The position numbers were made by a program, and so were the translations under genes. The notes beneath the pieces were generated by a model that made no database searches, was not told the DNA's origin, and saw only the letters and a list, made by a program, of their open reading frames with translations. From positions 1 to 11,574 of the forward strand of contig DHGL01000042.1 in assembly GCA_002402725.1 (NCBI GenBank): DNA of 11,574 nt, in the 5' to 3' direction. Numbering within the stretch: position 1 is the first letter of the stretch; each line of letters begins with the position of its first letter. Of the stretch, positions 1-6,765 are shown piece after piece. This DNA comes from Anaerolineaceae bacterium UBA4799 (GTDB taxonomy: Bacteria > Chloroflexota > Anaerolineae > Anaerolineales > Anaerolineaceae).

Positions 1-299
1 GAAGGGTCGGCCTGGAGATAAAAGACCAATACTACAACATGCGCGAGAAGATCGAGCCCGTTTTCGAGATCGTTGAAAACGCTCGTGAAGCCATGCTGGC
101 GCTCGGGATTGAACCGAAGATCCTGCCGGTACGTGGTGGTACGGATGGGTCGCGCCTGTCCTTCATGGGGCTGCCCACACCCAATATTTTCACTGGTGGT
201 CTTTACGGTCATGGCAAATATGAAGTCCTGCCGACCCGTTCTCTGGAGCGCGCCGTTGAGGTAATCATCAAGATCATCGAACAGGCTGCCAGTAAATAA
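1..299 (+). CDS. pepT: Peptidase T (tripeptide aminopeptidase), C-terminal part, cut by window edge
   Basis: This is a zinc M20-family exopeptidase of the cytoplasm that removes the N-terminal residue from tripeptides. Only about the last 98 codons are present; the open frame runs in from base 3 without a start. The visible part contains the family C-terminal signature: a Tyr-Tyr-Asn-Met-Arg segment, then [20 protein letters not shown], then [18 protein letters not shown]. The RGGTDG segment belongs to the substrate/dimer-contact region, and the His of GHGKYE corresponds to the metal-ligand His near the C terminus of characterised PepT proteins. The C-terminal end is at the normal place, with TAA at 297-299. 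The in-frame ATG at 39 is internal Met, not the gene start. The gene is convergent with the DMT permease, with only 32 bp between the stops. Confidence 0.95.
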   Translation, partial: RVGLEIKDQYYNMREKIEPVFEIVENAREAMLALGIEPKILPVRGGTDGSRLSFMGLPTPNIFTGGLYGHGKYEVLPTRSLERAVEVIIKIIEQAASK

Positions 300-330
300 A
301 AAAAATTACCCACTCTTGAGAGCGTGTTTT
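296..330. terminator. Probable bidirectional terminator between convergent pepT and DMT permease
   Basis: The 32 bp between the two stop codons holds a run of eight or more A's (about 296-305), then an imperfect hairpin CACTCTTGAGAGCGTG (311-326), then TTTTTCT. Read on the plus strand, the hairpin is followed by five U's. Read on the minus strand, it is followed by GGGTAATTTTTTTT. The stem is short (3 plus 2 pairs with a mismatch), so this is a moderate call based on position and the flanking A and T runs. Confidence 0.4.
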
Positions 331-331
331 T

Positions 332-1204
332 CTATCCGGTTGTCAATTTGGTTGGAGATTTCTTACTGATCCACTCGTTCAAGATGAGTGCTCCGATAAT
401 GATGCCGCCGCCGATGAACAGCCGCGGTAGATCGGTGCTCTCGCTGAATACCAGCAGCGAAACCGCCACTGCCAGGGGGATTTTTAAATCATTGAAGACC
501 GCCAAAGTGCCCGCGTTCACCCGCCTCGCGCCGATGTTCCAAAGGAAGAAAGCCACGCCTGAGGCAATAATTCCCAGGTAGAGAAGGGTGACGGTTTGTT
601 TCAAGGTGAGCTCGAGTGATTCAAAGGGCGTGAAAAACAACATCGCCAGCCCGGTGATGGCTACCGCACCAAGATAGAGATATCCAAATACTTCCCTATC
701 CTTTAGCCCCGGTTGTTTTGCCATCAATCTGCTGTAATAGATTTGCCCGAAGGCATAGCACAGGTTCGAGAGCTGTACCAGCAGGAAACCGCTTAACACG
801 CCGGGGGTTTGAATGGCTTCCCATTCAATGACGGCGGTGCCTGCCACTGTGATTAACGCCACGCCTAAATGCAGCAGGTTAAAGCGCTTTGAAAAAGCGT
901 CATTGATCAGTGTAACGAAGATAGGGGTGAAAATAGTGAACAGGGCAACTTCGTAAGCCTTCAGGGCTCTAAAAGCTGCCAGGTAGGCGATGTACATCAC
1001 CCCGAACTGCACCAGACCGGTGAAAGCCAGTATTATGGCGGTTTTCCCATCGATCTTCTTAAACCTGATGAATGGCAGGAATACCAGCGCAGCAACGAAC
1101 AGGCGCACAAAAGCGACGAAGGTTGAATCTACACCCGTCAGGTTGTCTTTGATTAAGCCAAATGAAAACGCCCAAATTAAAGATACAATCAAAAGATAGC
1201 CCAT
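332..1204 (-). CDS. EamA/DMT-superfamily 10-helix permease
   Basis: This is a drug/metabolite-transporter (EamA type) integral membrane protein of 290 aa, the usual length for the family. It has two homologous five-helix halves (about residues 1-135 and 145-285). The first opens with MGYLLIVSLIWAFSFGLIK, the typical 'Trp-Ala-x-x-Phe' start of EamA proteins. The second ends with helix LFIGGGIIIGALILNEW, the usual closing helix before a short basic cytoplasmic tail. The pattern A-F-R-A-L-K-A near the end of helix 3 is also typical. Substrate cannot be read from the sequence; members export amino acids, purines, drugs or other small molecules. The start at 1204 is supported by AGGG 8 nt upstream and by the correct distance to helix 1. 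It is transcribed toward pepT and probably independently of the MFS gene, because 167 bp separate them. Confidence 0.85.
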   Translation of the reverse strand: MGYLLIVSLIWAFSFGLIKDNLTGVDSTFVAFVRLFVAALVFLPFIRFKKIDGKTAIILAFTGLVQFGVMYIAYLAAFRALKAYEVALFTIFTPIFVTLINDAFSKRFNLLHLGVALITVAGTAVIEWEAIQTPGVLSGFLLVQLSNLCYAFGQIYYSRLMAKQPGLKDREVFGYLYLGAVAITGLAMLFFTPFESLELTLKQTVTLLYLGIIASGVAFFLWNIGARRVNAGTLAVFNDLKIPLAVAVSLLVFSESTDLPRLFIGGGIIIGALILNEWISKKSPTKLTTG

Positions 1205-1212
1205 AAATTAAC

Positions 1213-1300
1213 CCTGGTTTACATTCAATGTGTTTAGTCCGTATTCCCATGTATGGTAACATGGTTTCTTTTCTGCTAGTTGGTAAACAGGTAAACAGGT
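1213..1300. promoter_or_regulatory. Palindromes and repeated GTAAAC motifs upstream of the DMT permease
   Basis: In the gap upstream of the permease (minus strand) there are two perfect inverted repeats: ACATT-c-AATGT at 1221-1231 and CCATGT-n6-ACATGG at 1247-1264. There are also three copies of GTAAAC: one inside CTGGTTTAC (1213-1221, reverse) and two in the tandem GGTAAACAGGTAAACAGG (about 1282-1299). This looks like operator or promoter DNA, but no convincing -35/-10 pair was found and no regulator is assigned. Confidence 0.3.
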
Positions 1301-1371
1301 TTTGCGTGTCTGATACCCATGCGGCATATTCAAGATTTGAATTTGAACATAGGCGGTGCTCAGGCGTGATG

Positions 1372-2598
1372 CTAAAGTGTCATTTGATAGTCAGGGTCTT
1401 TCAAATGGCTGATGAGCAGCAGGCAAATGATGAGCATGGTCATTGCAACTAATAAACCGGGGGTGAATTCCCCGTTTTTTGTTTGTAAGACTTCCATGAT
1501 ATAGACAAAAACGACCGAGATTTGCCCACTCAACTGGAACAAACCATTTGAAGTGCCTTCGGGGGTTGGTCGGGTGATTTCAGCACCCAACTGCATGCTG
1601 ATGGGGCTGGCGCTGGTTAAAAAGAATCCCAGTGTAAAGGCTGATACCAGCAATAACCAGTAAGACTGTGCAAATGTGACGCCAATCAAACCAGGGATGG
1701 CCAGGCCGAGTCCTATATAAAGGTATTTCTTACGTTTATGTTCCTTGTCAGAAAGGGCTGGAAGGAGGATTGCACCGCAAATTCCTCCAATGAGCAACAA
1801 GGCGCCAAGCGTGCCAGCATCTGAAGGGCTAAATCCCCTGGGGCGGACGATGTTTTCCACCCACGTTGTGACACCATTAAAAATCGCCATACCCAAAAAC
1901 GATATGGCAAGGATTATCCAGAACATGCGGTTGGCGAGGGCATTCTTCAACCCTTCCAGCATTAAGGCGCGCGTTTCATCGTGATCTTGAGATGGCGGTG
2001 TCGGTGGAGCCTCTCGTGCAAAGATTAAAAAAAGCAACGCAGAGCATGCGGCAACTCCTCCATAGATCAATTGCACCTTCGAGATGCTGTAATGCGTGGA
2101 CAACAGGGGTGTGATCACCATACCCAGTGCAACACCAATGAGACCGGAGAGTGTGACCAGTCCTACCGCGGTAGCCCTAAATTCCCTGGGGAACCATTTG
2201 GCCGGTAAAGTTGTCCACGAGTTCATCATGAAAGGCTGTCCGATGGCGATACCAATGGTGCTGATCAGCACTAAGGTGTAATTTGTATTGGCAAGACCTC
2301 GCATCAAGCCGAAAACCCCCATCAGTATGGCTCCAAGGCTTACAGCCTTACGAAAGCCCCATTTATCGATTGCCCAGGATTCGGGTATGGATAAGGGGAT
2401 ATATGCGAACATGAAGGTCATTGCCAGCATTCCTATTTTGAGGTCATTCACCTGATAGAACTGTGCGGCTTGCCCCGTAATCGGTGCATATGATATCCAC
2501 AGGAGCTGCATCATCAAGTTGACGAACATAAAAACTGCCAGCACAACCCAGCGGTACGGATAGAGACGATTTTTTACATTTTCCATAAGTTTTTCCAT
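1372..2598 (-). CDS. Major facilitator superfamily permease, FLVCR/DIRC2-like
   Basis: This is a 408-residue, 12-helix MFS transporter of the cytoplasmic membrane. The N-terminal half includes W-I-S-Y-A-P-I in helix 1, then MFAYIPLSIPESWAIDKWG at the helix 2-3 junction. The latter is the MFS motif-A position, here with Asp-Lys-Trp-Gly, and is reminiscent of the 'AYVPLIFPATWLLD' region of the eukaryotic FLVCR/DIRC2 branch. Next comes GIGQPFMMNSWTTLPAKWFP and a Gly-rich helix 5. The central loop (PPTPPSQDHDETRA) separates the halves, and helices 7-12 fill residues 220-400. Members of this branch carry choline, heme or other organic ions, but the substrate here is unknown. Two starts are possible: ATG 2598, with AGGA only 2-3 nt upstream, or ATG 2586 (residue 5). 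The gene is separated from the heme operon by that operon's terminator, so it is probably a separate transcript. Confidence 0.82.
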   Translation of the reverse strand: MEKLMENVKNRLYPYRWVVLAVFMFVNLMMQLLWISYAPITGQAAQFYQVNDLKIGMLAMTFMFAYIPLSIPESWAIDKWGFRKAVSLGAILMGVFGLMRGLANTNYTLVLISTIGIAIGQPFMMNSWTTLPAKWFPREFRATAVGLVTLSGLIGVALGMVITPLLSTHYSISKVQLIYGGVAACSALLFLIFAREAPPTPPSQDHDETRALMLEGLKNALANRMFWIILAISFLGMAIFNGVTTWVENIVRPRGFSPSDAGTLGALLLIGGICGAILLPALSDKEHKRKKYLYIGLGLAIPGLIGVTFAQSYWLLLVSAFTLGFFLTSASPISMQLGAEITRPTPEGTSNGLFQLSGQISVVFVYIMEVLQTKNGEFTPGLLVAMTMLIICLLLISHLKDPDYQMTL

Positions 2599-2613
2599 CT
2601 TCCTATCGGTATT

Positions 2614-2619
2614 ATTTTA
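2614..2619 (-). promoter_or_regulatory. Possible -10 element for the MFS permease
   Basis: The minus strand has TAAAAT at 2619-2614, 15 nt before the ATG at 2598, in an AT-rich stretch between the operon terminator and the gene. A -35-like TTATGG lies 16 bp further upstream but is weak. The call rests mostly on position after a terminator. Confidence 0.3.
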
Positions 2620-2689
2620 TCTGTTTATAAAACCCCCATAATTCAAACTCGTTATCATTAAATTTTGAGGATAATGGCTTCATGAAGGC

Positions 2690-2721
2690 AAAAAAAAGGG
2701 ATTTCATAAAAATGAAATCCC
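2690..2721 (-). terminator. Rho-independent terminator ending the heme/HCO-like operon
   Basis: There is a perfect 10 bp stem, GGGATTTCAT (2698-2707) and ATGAAATCCC (2712-2721), with a 4-nt loop. On the minus strand it is followed by eight U's (A-run 2690-2697). It lies 30 nt after the stop of the six-helix protein gene, so it closes the four-gene transcript before the MFS gene. Confidence 0.88.
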
Positions 2722-2750
2722 GCAATCTCCTCCCATCTTTACCGGTTTGT

Positions 2751-3434
2751 TTAACTATCCAAAGTTTTTCCTCTTTCAGCGACAGTATATGATGCGGGTT
2801 TCCAGATGACCAGCAAAACTCCTGTGATCATCAGTAGGCTGCCAACGACGGTCATGGTGGTGTGAAAGGCATCACCATAATTCACGCCGCCCCATGTATG
2901 AGTGGGCGCCATGAAGAACTGAATGGTCAGGCACAGCGCGCCGGTTATGATGGCAGCCGCTCCGCCGGATTTTTTGCCTTCTTTACGCGGCGCTTTGCTG
3001 TAATCAACACCGCTCCAAATAGCGGGGATACGGAAGATGAGGAAGATGACCAGGGTGAGCACGGTGATGTAAACGATACCGTCCGCCGGCATGGAGGAGC
3101 CTCTCAAACTGCGTGAGGTGAACACGTGTAAAACTCCTACAACCAGCCCAAGCACCAACGCAGTCAGTGACGCTTTATAAGCACCTTGCCGTCCCTTCGT
3201 CAGCATCACCACTGCTCTGATACCCAGCACCCCAATGGCGATGGTCACCAGGACGTAAAGGATGTACAACCATTGATATGGTGCGATCTTCGCCATGCTT
3301 TCCCCCCAATTATTGGGGGCGAATGCCACGCAGGAGGTACCCACACCAGCCATAACCGTCACCCCCGCGGTGAGTGCCATGAATAATATGCCGATGAATC
3401 TTAATACTTTGGCGTTACTACTTTCAGGTTTCAT
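2751..3434 (-). CDS. Six-helix membrane protein of unknown family, last gene of the heme operon
   Basis: I do not recognise the family of this 227-aa protein. Hydrophobic segments lie at about residues 10-32, 54-78, 87-105, 119-136, 158-176 and 190-211. There is a short basic loop around 149-156 (PRKEGKKSG) and a polar tail. Visible oddities are GVGTSCVAFAPNNW after helix 1 and histidines near helix ends (H103, H179, H191, the last in FHTTMT), any of which could bind a cofactor; that is inference. The start ATG at 3434 is chosen because GAGAGGA lies 7 nt upstream and the membrane protein begins there. An in-frame extension up to 3890 is arginine/histidine-rich shadow of ctaB and is not real. 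It follows ctaB by 23 bp and is followed directly by the operon terminator. It could be an accessory or assembly subunit for the HCO-like protein encoded first in the operon. Confidence 0.8.
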   Translation of the reverse strand: MKPESSNAKVLRFIGILFMALTAGVTVMAGVGTSCVAFAPNNWGESMAKIAPYQWLYILYVLVTIAIGVLGIRAVVMLTKGRQGAYKASLTALVLGLVVGVLHVFTSRSLRGSSMPADGIVYITVLTLVIFLIFRIPAIWSGVDYSKAPRKEGKKSGGAAAIITGALCLTIQFFMAPTHTWGGVNYGDAFHTTMTVVGSLLMITGVLLVIWKPASYTVAERGKTLDS

Positions 3435-3457
3435 AATAATTCCTCTCTTGAAATTGA

Positions 3458-4309
3458 TTAGAATGCCAGCAACAGCATGGATGCCAGCATATAAAACGAC
3501 GCGTACTTGAACAAATGAAAATTGAGCCTGGAGGTTGGTTTTAAGAGCATTAAAACCGCCATCACCAGCAACCCTCCCGAAAGGATACCCAGCAGATGCA
3601 GCCCACCCTGCTTGACGCCGATCATCACCGCCGCGGTTCCGATCAACCCCGCGGCAATCAGGCTGGCTATGGCGATGGTGGAGCGTGTGACTTTTTCTCC
3701 GTAAGTGGAGGGAAAGGTCGGAATACGCGCCTGGTCGTAATCCACGCGGTAACGCATGCTGAAGGTGAGCATGTGTGTCGGTATCCAGAACAGCACAGCC
3801 AGCGCCAGCATGATGCCAATTAGATCGACTTGTCCCATCCCCAACGTCCGGCCTGCCAGGATGGGCATTCCCCCGGCGATACCACCCCAAACCACTGACC
3901 AGCAGGTGCGGCGTTTCAATAATATCGTGTAAACAATTACATCAAAAAATATGCCAGTGAAGATCAGGAGACCATACAGCGGTGAAAGCAGGGTTGCCAG
4001 CACTACCCCCGCGGCGGAGAGCACTAATCCCAACCGCAGCGCTTCTGATGGAGCGATCATGCCGCTTGCCAGCGGGCGGTGATGGGTGCGGTTCATCACG
4101 CTATCAATGTCGCGGTCGTACCACATGTTGAGTGCTGTGCTGCCGCTGATGGAGAGCAACAGGCTGGCGATCAACCCGGTCATGGTGGTCCAATGCGTAA
4201 AGGGGCAACGGGCGCTCATGTAGCCCGCGATGCCGGTTACGGTGAGTAGCGCAGTCTGCAGGCTCTTTATCAATGGCCAGTAGTATTTGAACTTGCGCAG
4301 CAGTTTCAT
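3458..4309 (-). CDS. ctaB: Protoheme IX farnesyltransferase (heme O synthase)
   Basis: This is an integral membrane UbiA-superfamily prenyltransferase that adds farnesyl diphosphate to protoheme to make heme O. It is 283 aa, normal for the family. The first Asp-rich motif is clear, NMWYDRDIDSVMNRT (N61, D65, D69), followed by HRPLASG. The KR segment at 132-133 and the Gly-rich AGGMPILAG follow, and the second conserved block is THMLTFSMRYRVDYDQARIP (D190, Y191 and following). These distinguish CtaB from UbiA/MenA paralogues. The start at 4309 lies 6 nt after the SUMF1 gene's TAA. One GGAG abuts the ATG, and a better-placed CGGAG sits 9 nt upstream across the stop codon, so translation is probably coupled. 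Its place behind an HCO-like gene implies that the complex uses heme O (or heme A made elsewhere). Confidence 0.92.
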   Translation of the reverse strand: MKLLRKFKYYWPLIKSLQTALLTVTGIAGYMSARCPFTHWTTMTGLIASLLLSISGSTALNMWYDRDIDSVMNRTHHRPLASGMIAPSEALRLGLVLSAAGVVLATLLSPLYGLLIFTGIFFDVIVYTILLKRRTCWSVVWGGIAGGMPILAGRTLGMGQVDLIGIMLALAVLFWIPTHMLTFSMRYRVDYDQARIPTFPSTYGEKVTRSTIAIASLIAAGLIGTAAVMIGVKQGGLHLLGILSGGLLVMAVLMLLKPTSRLNFHLFKYASFYMLASMLLLAF

Positions 4310-4315
4310 CTCCGC

Positions 4316-5221
4316 TTACTCCGTATCGCGCACACAGCGAAAACCGGTTCCCGGGCTGGTGAAAGTAGGTGTGGCATTATTCCTAGCCCAGACGCGCAGG
4401 TTGTTTTCGTACATATCCTTGTTACCGCCGCGCATGAAACGGTAATGCTGAGACTCATACACGTTTGCCGTCCACTGCCAGACGTTGCCAGCCATATCAT
4501 ATACGCCGTATGGGCTGGCTGAATCCAGCGTGGTGTAACCATTATACGTGAGCCCATTGTAGAAACCAACCGGTGTCGTGCGGGATCCAAAAGTCGCCAT
4601 ATCTTCAAACGGATCGCGACTGTAGTAGAAGTTGGCATTGTTACGCGCCATTTTATCCCCCCAGGGATACGGCCTGCCATCGGTGCCGCGGGCAGCTTTT
4701 TCCCATTCCAGTTCCGTGGGCAGACGCCAGCCATAGAATTCACAATATGCTTTGGCGCCGAACCACGAAACCATGGTCATTGGGTGTTCTTCCCATCCTG
4801 AAATCGCAGCAAAACTCCTTCCGTCGTATGACAACCGCAGGAACGGGTCACCGAGGGGTAAATGGATGTAGTTGCCCGCCTTGAATTCCACCTCGTGGCG
4901 CGCGCCTGCGAAGGTGTCACCGGCATAATACCCTTCGACCTGATTACCGTTGACCTTGACTGCGCCTGAGGTAACGGCTTCATTAAGATAGGCGGCGAAT
5001 TGTGCGTTGGTGACATTGGTGACCATGACTTCATAAGCCTGATCGATCACGGCTACTTTATTGAATTGTCCTTGCAGGAATTCTCCCGCTGGAACTTCAA
5101 CCCATTGCTTGCTGTCAATTCCGGTGTCAAACACTGGAGGCTGAGCCTGAAAATCTACAGAGTGGCAGGCGCTAAGGACGATGAGCAGGAAAAGAGACAT
5201 GGTGGTGATGAGTCTTTTCAT
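4316..5221 (-). CDS. SUMF1/FGE-fold lipoprotein lacking the catalytic cysteines
   Basis: This is a 301-aa predicted lipoprotein. The signal peptide MKRLITTMSLFLLIVLSAC ends in lipobox L-S-A-C with C19 as the lipid site, so the protein should be anchored on the outer face of the cytoplasmic membrane. The rest is a formylglycine-generating-enzyme (SUMF1/PvdO/EgtB-like) fold: WVEVPAGEFLQG (40-51), MVTNVTNAQFAAYLN, HPMTMVSWFGAKAYCEFYGWRLPTELEWEKAARG (146-179), PYPWGD, PYGVYDMAGNVWQWT (237-251), RFMRGG, and terminal GTGFRCV. In true FGE two cysteines follow the RGGS motif; here that stretch is RGGNKDMYENNLRVW without Cys, so oxidase activity is not expected. Start 5221 has GAGGTG upstream and forms an ATGA overlap with the stop of the HCO-like gene; a longer frame from 5272 would bury the signal peptide. 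It is probably a periplasmic-side partner of that protein. Confidence 0.85.
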   Translation of the reverse strand: MKRLITTMSLFLLIVLSACHSVDFQAQPPVFDTGIDSKQWVEVPAGEFLQGQFNKVAVIDQAYEVMVTNVTNAQFAAYLNEAVTSGAVKVNGNQVEGYYAGDTFAGARHEVEFKAGNYIHLPLGDPFLRLSYDGRSFAAISGWEEHPMTMVSWFGAKAYCEFYGWRLPTELEWEKAARGTDGRPYPWGDKMARNNANFYYSRDPFEDMATFGSRTTPVGFYNGLTYNGYTTLDSASPYGVYDMAGNVWQWTANVYESQHYRFMRGGNKDMYENNLRVWARNNATPTFTSPGTGFRCVRDTE

Positions 5222-6702
5222 TGTTGCACCTCGTCTTTTTTTTCCAGGCGGTGCATTGTTTCTTCGCGCCACCGGCCATTCTTTTTGAACAGGTCAGTAA
5301 GCCGCCAAACCATCAGCGCCGCCAGCGCCAGCAGCAGCACGATTACACCGATATCCCCAGCCAATATAGCACGGTTGATCAGCGGCTGCTGTTCTCCTTC
5401 ACTGATTAAAAGGCGCCGCATTTCATAAATGGTTACCGCGCCGAACGCTACATCTGAGAAGAGGATGACTGCCCAGCCGAACCACTTGCGTACCTTGCCC
5501 CTCAGTCCAGCCAGATCCGCGTAATACAAAAGCAAAATGGTAGCCGTCAGCGTTGCCAGGATATGCCAGTGCCCGGTGAGCAGGGAACGCTCATCCATGA
5601 ATTGCCATTGGCGGAAGATTTCGTCCAGTTTCACCGCTGTAAAAATGCCCACGCCGCTGACAGTGAAGTTCATGAACACCATTTGCCAGGTTGGCCCAAA
5701 GCGTAGCGGGTCCCTCAACAGCGCGGTAATCCCCTGGAAAAAGTTGCCCTTATGGATGCCTTTTTCATCCAGCCCGCTGCGGATAATCTTTTTCCAGGAG
5801 TCGATCACCAGGAAGAGTGCCCCGAGCATGGCCACGCTTGAGCCACCGTAAATAATAAAATGGGCAATTTCCTCGAACTGCACCACCAGCCAGGTGCCAA
5901 GTGACAGCACGAAGGCACCGACGATGTAAAGCGGCATGGCTAACTTCTGCCAGAACCCTTTAAAATCCATCCATCTACCGATGATCAGCGCGCACATGAT
6001 GGCGATGAGCGCCAGCATGATGTGCAGGTGCCCGATGACCGATAGGTTCAGCGCGGGTTTATATGGCTCGCGCACCACATTCTCGGCCAGGAAGACTTCA
6101 AAACCGTTACCAAAGAAGGATCCGGGGACGGCGCCAAATATCGCGGAAATGAGGGTTGTGAGCGCGACCATAAAGAAGGCAACCCGTTCAATGTCGTAAC
6201 CTTTTTTGGTTTGAGCGTAATCTTTATTCTTCAGGCGGTATTCATCCTTCCACGGCCACAATGCCACCAGCAGCAGGCAGCCCGCGAAGAAGATCAGTGA
6301 AAGCCCGGCGATGTAGATGCCATGCAGCACCCAGTTATGTCCCCAGTAGGCAAACGGCAGCCCGCCGAATATCACCATCAAATAGCCAATGGTCATCGCC
6401 GTGTTGATAGCCAGCCGCTGGCTGTCCTTCATTTTTAAAAGGTCTGTAATCATGTAAACTTCCACCGCGATGGTGATCATGGCCAGCGTGTGGTAGAGGA
6501 TCACCAGCCTGCCTTCACGCTCCGCCGGTTCCAGGTTTAGGTTTAACGCGCGTACCACTACATCCTTGATGCCATAATCTGCCATTGGACCCGAGAGCAT
6601 ACCGAAGAAAGCGGAAATTAGGGCGGCGAAGGCAATCGCTACCAGAATCAATCCTTTGGTGGAGCGGAAGAGAAACCGGTATCGTTTATTGAGCCATTGC
6701 AT
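5218..6702 (-). CDS. Divergent 12-helix heme-copper-oxidase subunit I-like membrane protein
   Basis: This is a 494-aa membrane protein with 12 hydrophobic segments (about 17-37, 66-88, 98-118, 125-150, 173-193, 220-243, 253-275, 280-302, 338-358, 375-395, 405-425, 444-467), as in HCO subunit I. It has internal repeats: LISAFFG at 28-34 and LISAIFG at 184-190 each precede a loop and a helix with a histidine (H71; H225/H227), and a third copy carries GHWH (H378, H380). Helix 2 reads GRLVILYHTLAM, like the 'RL..LHT' heme-ligand helix of cbb3 oxidases; helix 10 H-x-H is at the place of the two heme ligands. The helix-7 His-His pair for CuB/FeB is absent; H122, H127 and H281 lie in helices 4 and 8. 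I chose ATG 6702 because GGGAGA lies 6 nt upstream; a GTG at 6747 would start inside the likely promoter. HCO membership is inference from fold and histidines; other polytopic heme proteins remain possible. Confidence 0.72.
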   Translation of the reverse strand: MQWLNKRYRFLFRSTKGLILVAIAFAALISAFFGMLSGPMADYGIKDVVVRALNLNLEPAEREGRLVILYHTLAMITIAVEVYMITDLLKMKDSQRLAINTAMTIGYLMVIFGGLPFAYWGHNWVLHGIYIAGLSLIFFAGCLLLVALWPWKDEYRLKNKDYAQTKKGYDIERVAFFMVALTTLISAIFGAVPGSFFGNGFEVFLAENVVREPYKPALNLSVIGHLHIMLALIAIMCALIIGRWMDFKGFWQKLAMPLYIVGAFVLSLGTWLVVQFEEIAHFIIYGGSSVAMLGALFLVIDSWKKIIRSGLDEKGIHKGNFFQGITALLRDPLRFGPTWQMVFMNFTVSGVGIFTAVKLDEIFRQWQFMDERSLLTGHWHILATLTATILLLYYADLAGLRGKVRKWFGWAVILFSDVAFGAVTIYEMRRLLISEGEQQPLINRAILAGDIGVIVLLLALAALMVWRLTDLFKKNGRWREETMHRLEKKDEVQQ

Positions 6703-6739
6703 TTTGCTTCTCCCGTGATTGTGATTAACCAGATGACAC

Positions 6740-6748
6740 AATATCACA
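6740..6748 (-). promoter_or_regulatory. Likely -10 element of the HCO-like/ctaB operon
   Basis: The minus strand carries TG-T-GATATT (6748-6740), an extended -10 form. Its centre is 30 bp from the centre of the FNR/DNR-type box, close to the 32 bp expected when an activator sits at about -41.5 (class II). The predicted start of transcription is near 6733, giving a leader of about 30 nt that contains the GGGAGA ribosome site. Confidence 0.45.
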
Positions 6749-6765
6749 ATCGGTGAATTAAGTCT

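Noticed and set aside
3435..3890. N-terminal extension of the six-helix protein frame into ctaB
   Set aside because: The translation there is Arg/His/Gly-rich with no structure and overlaps 433 bases of ctaB in another frame; a good ribosome site and ATG exist at 3434.
5222..5272. Longer start for the SUMF1 lipoprotein
   Set aside because: It would place 17 polar residues before the signal peptide and overlap the HCO-like gene; ATG 5221 gives a textbook lipoprotein signal and the ATGA overlap.
6703..6747. GTG start at 6747 for the HCO-like protein
   Set aside because: It would lie inside the predicted -10, has no ribosome site, and adds a His-rich tail before helix 1; ATG 6702 has GGGAGA at correct spacing.
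6721..6750. CRP-like TGTGA-N-TCACA site in the HCO-like operon leader
   Set aside because: TGTGAT and TCAC pieces occur, but the spacing and second half-site do not match; the upstream TTGAT-N4-GTCAA site is much better and fits the adjacent regulator.
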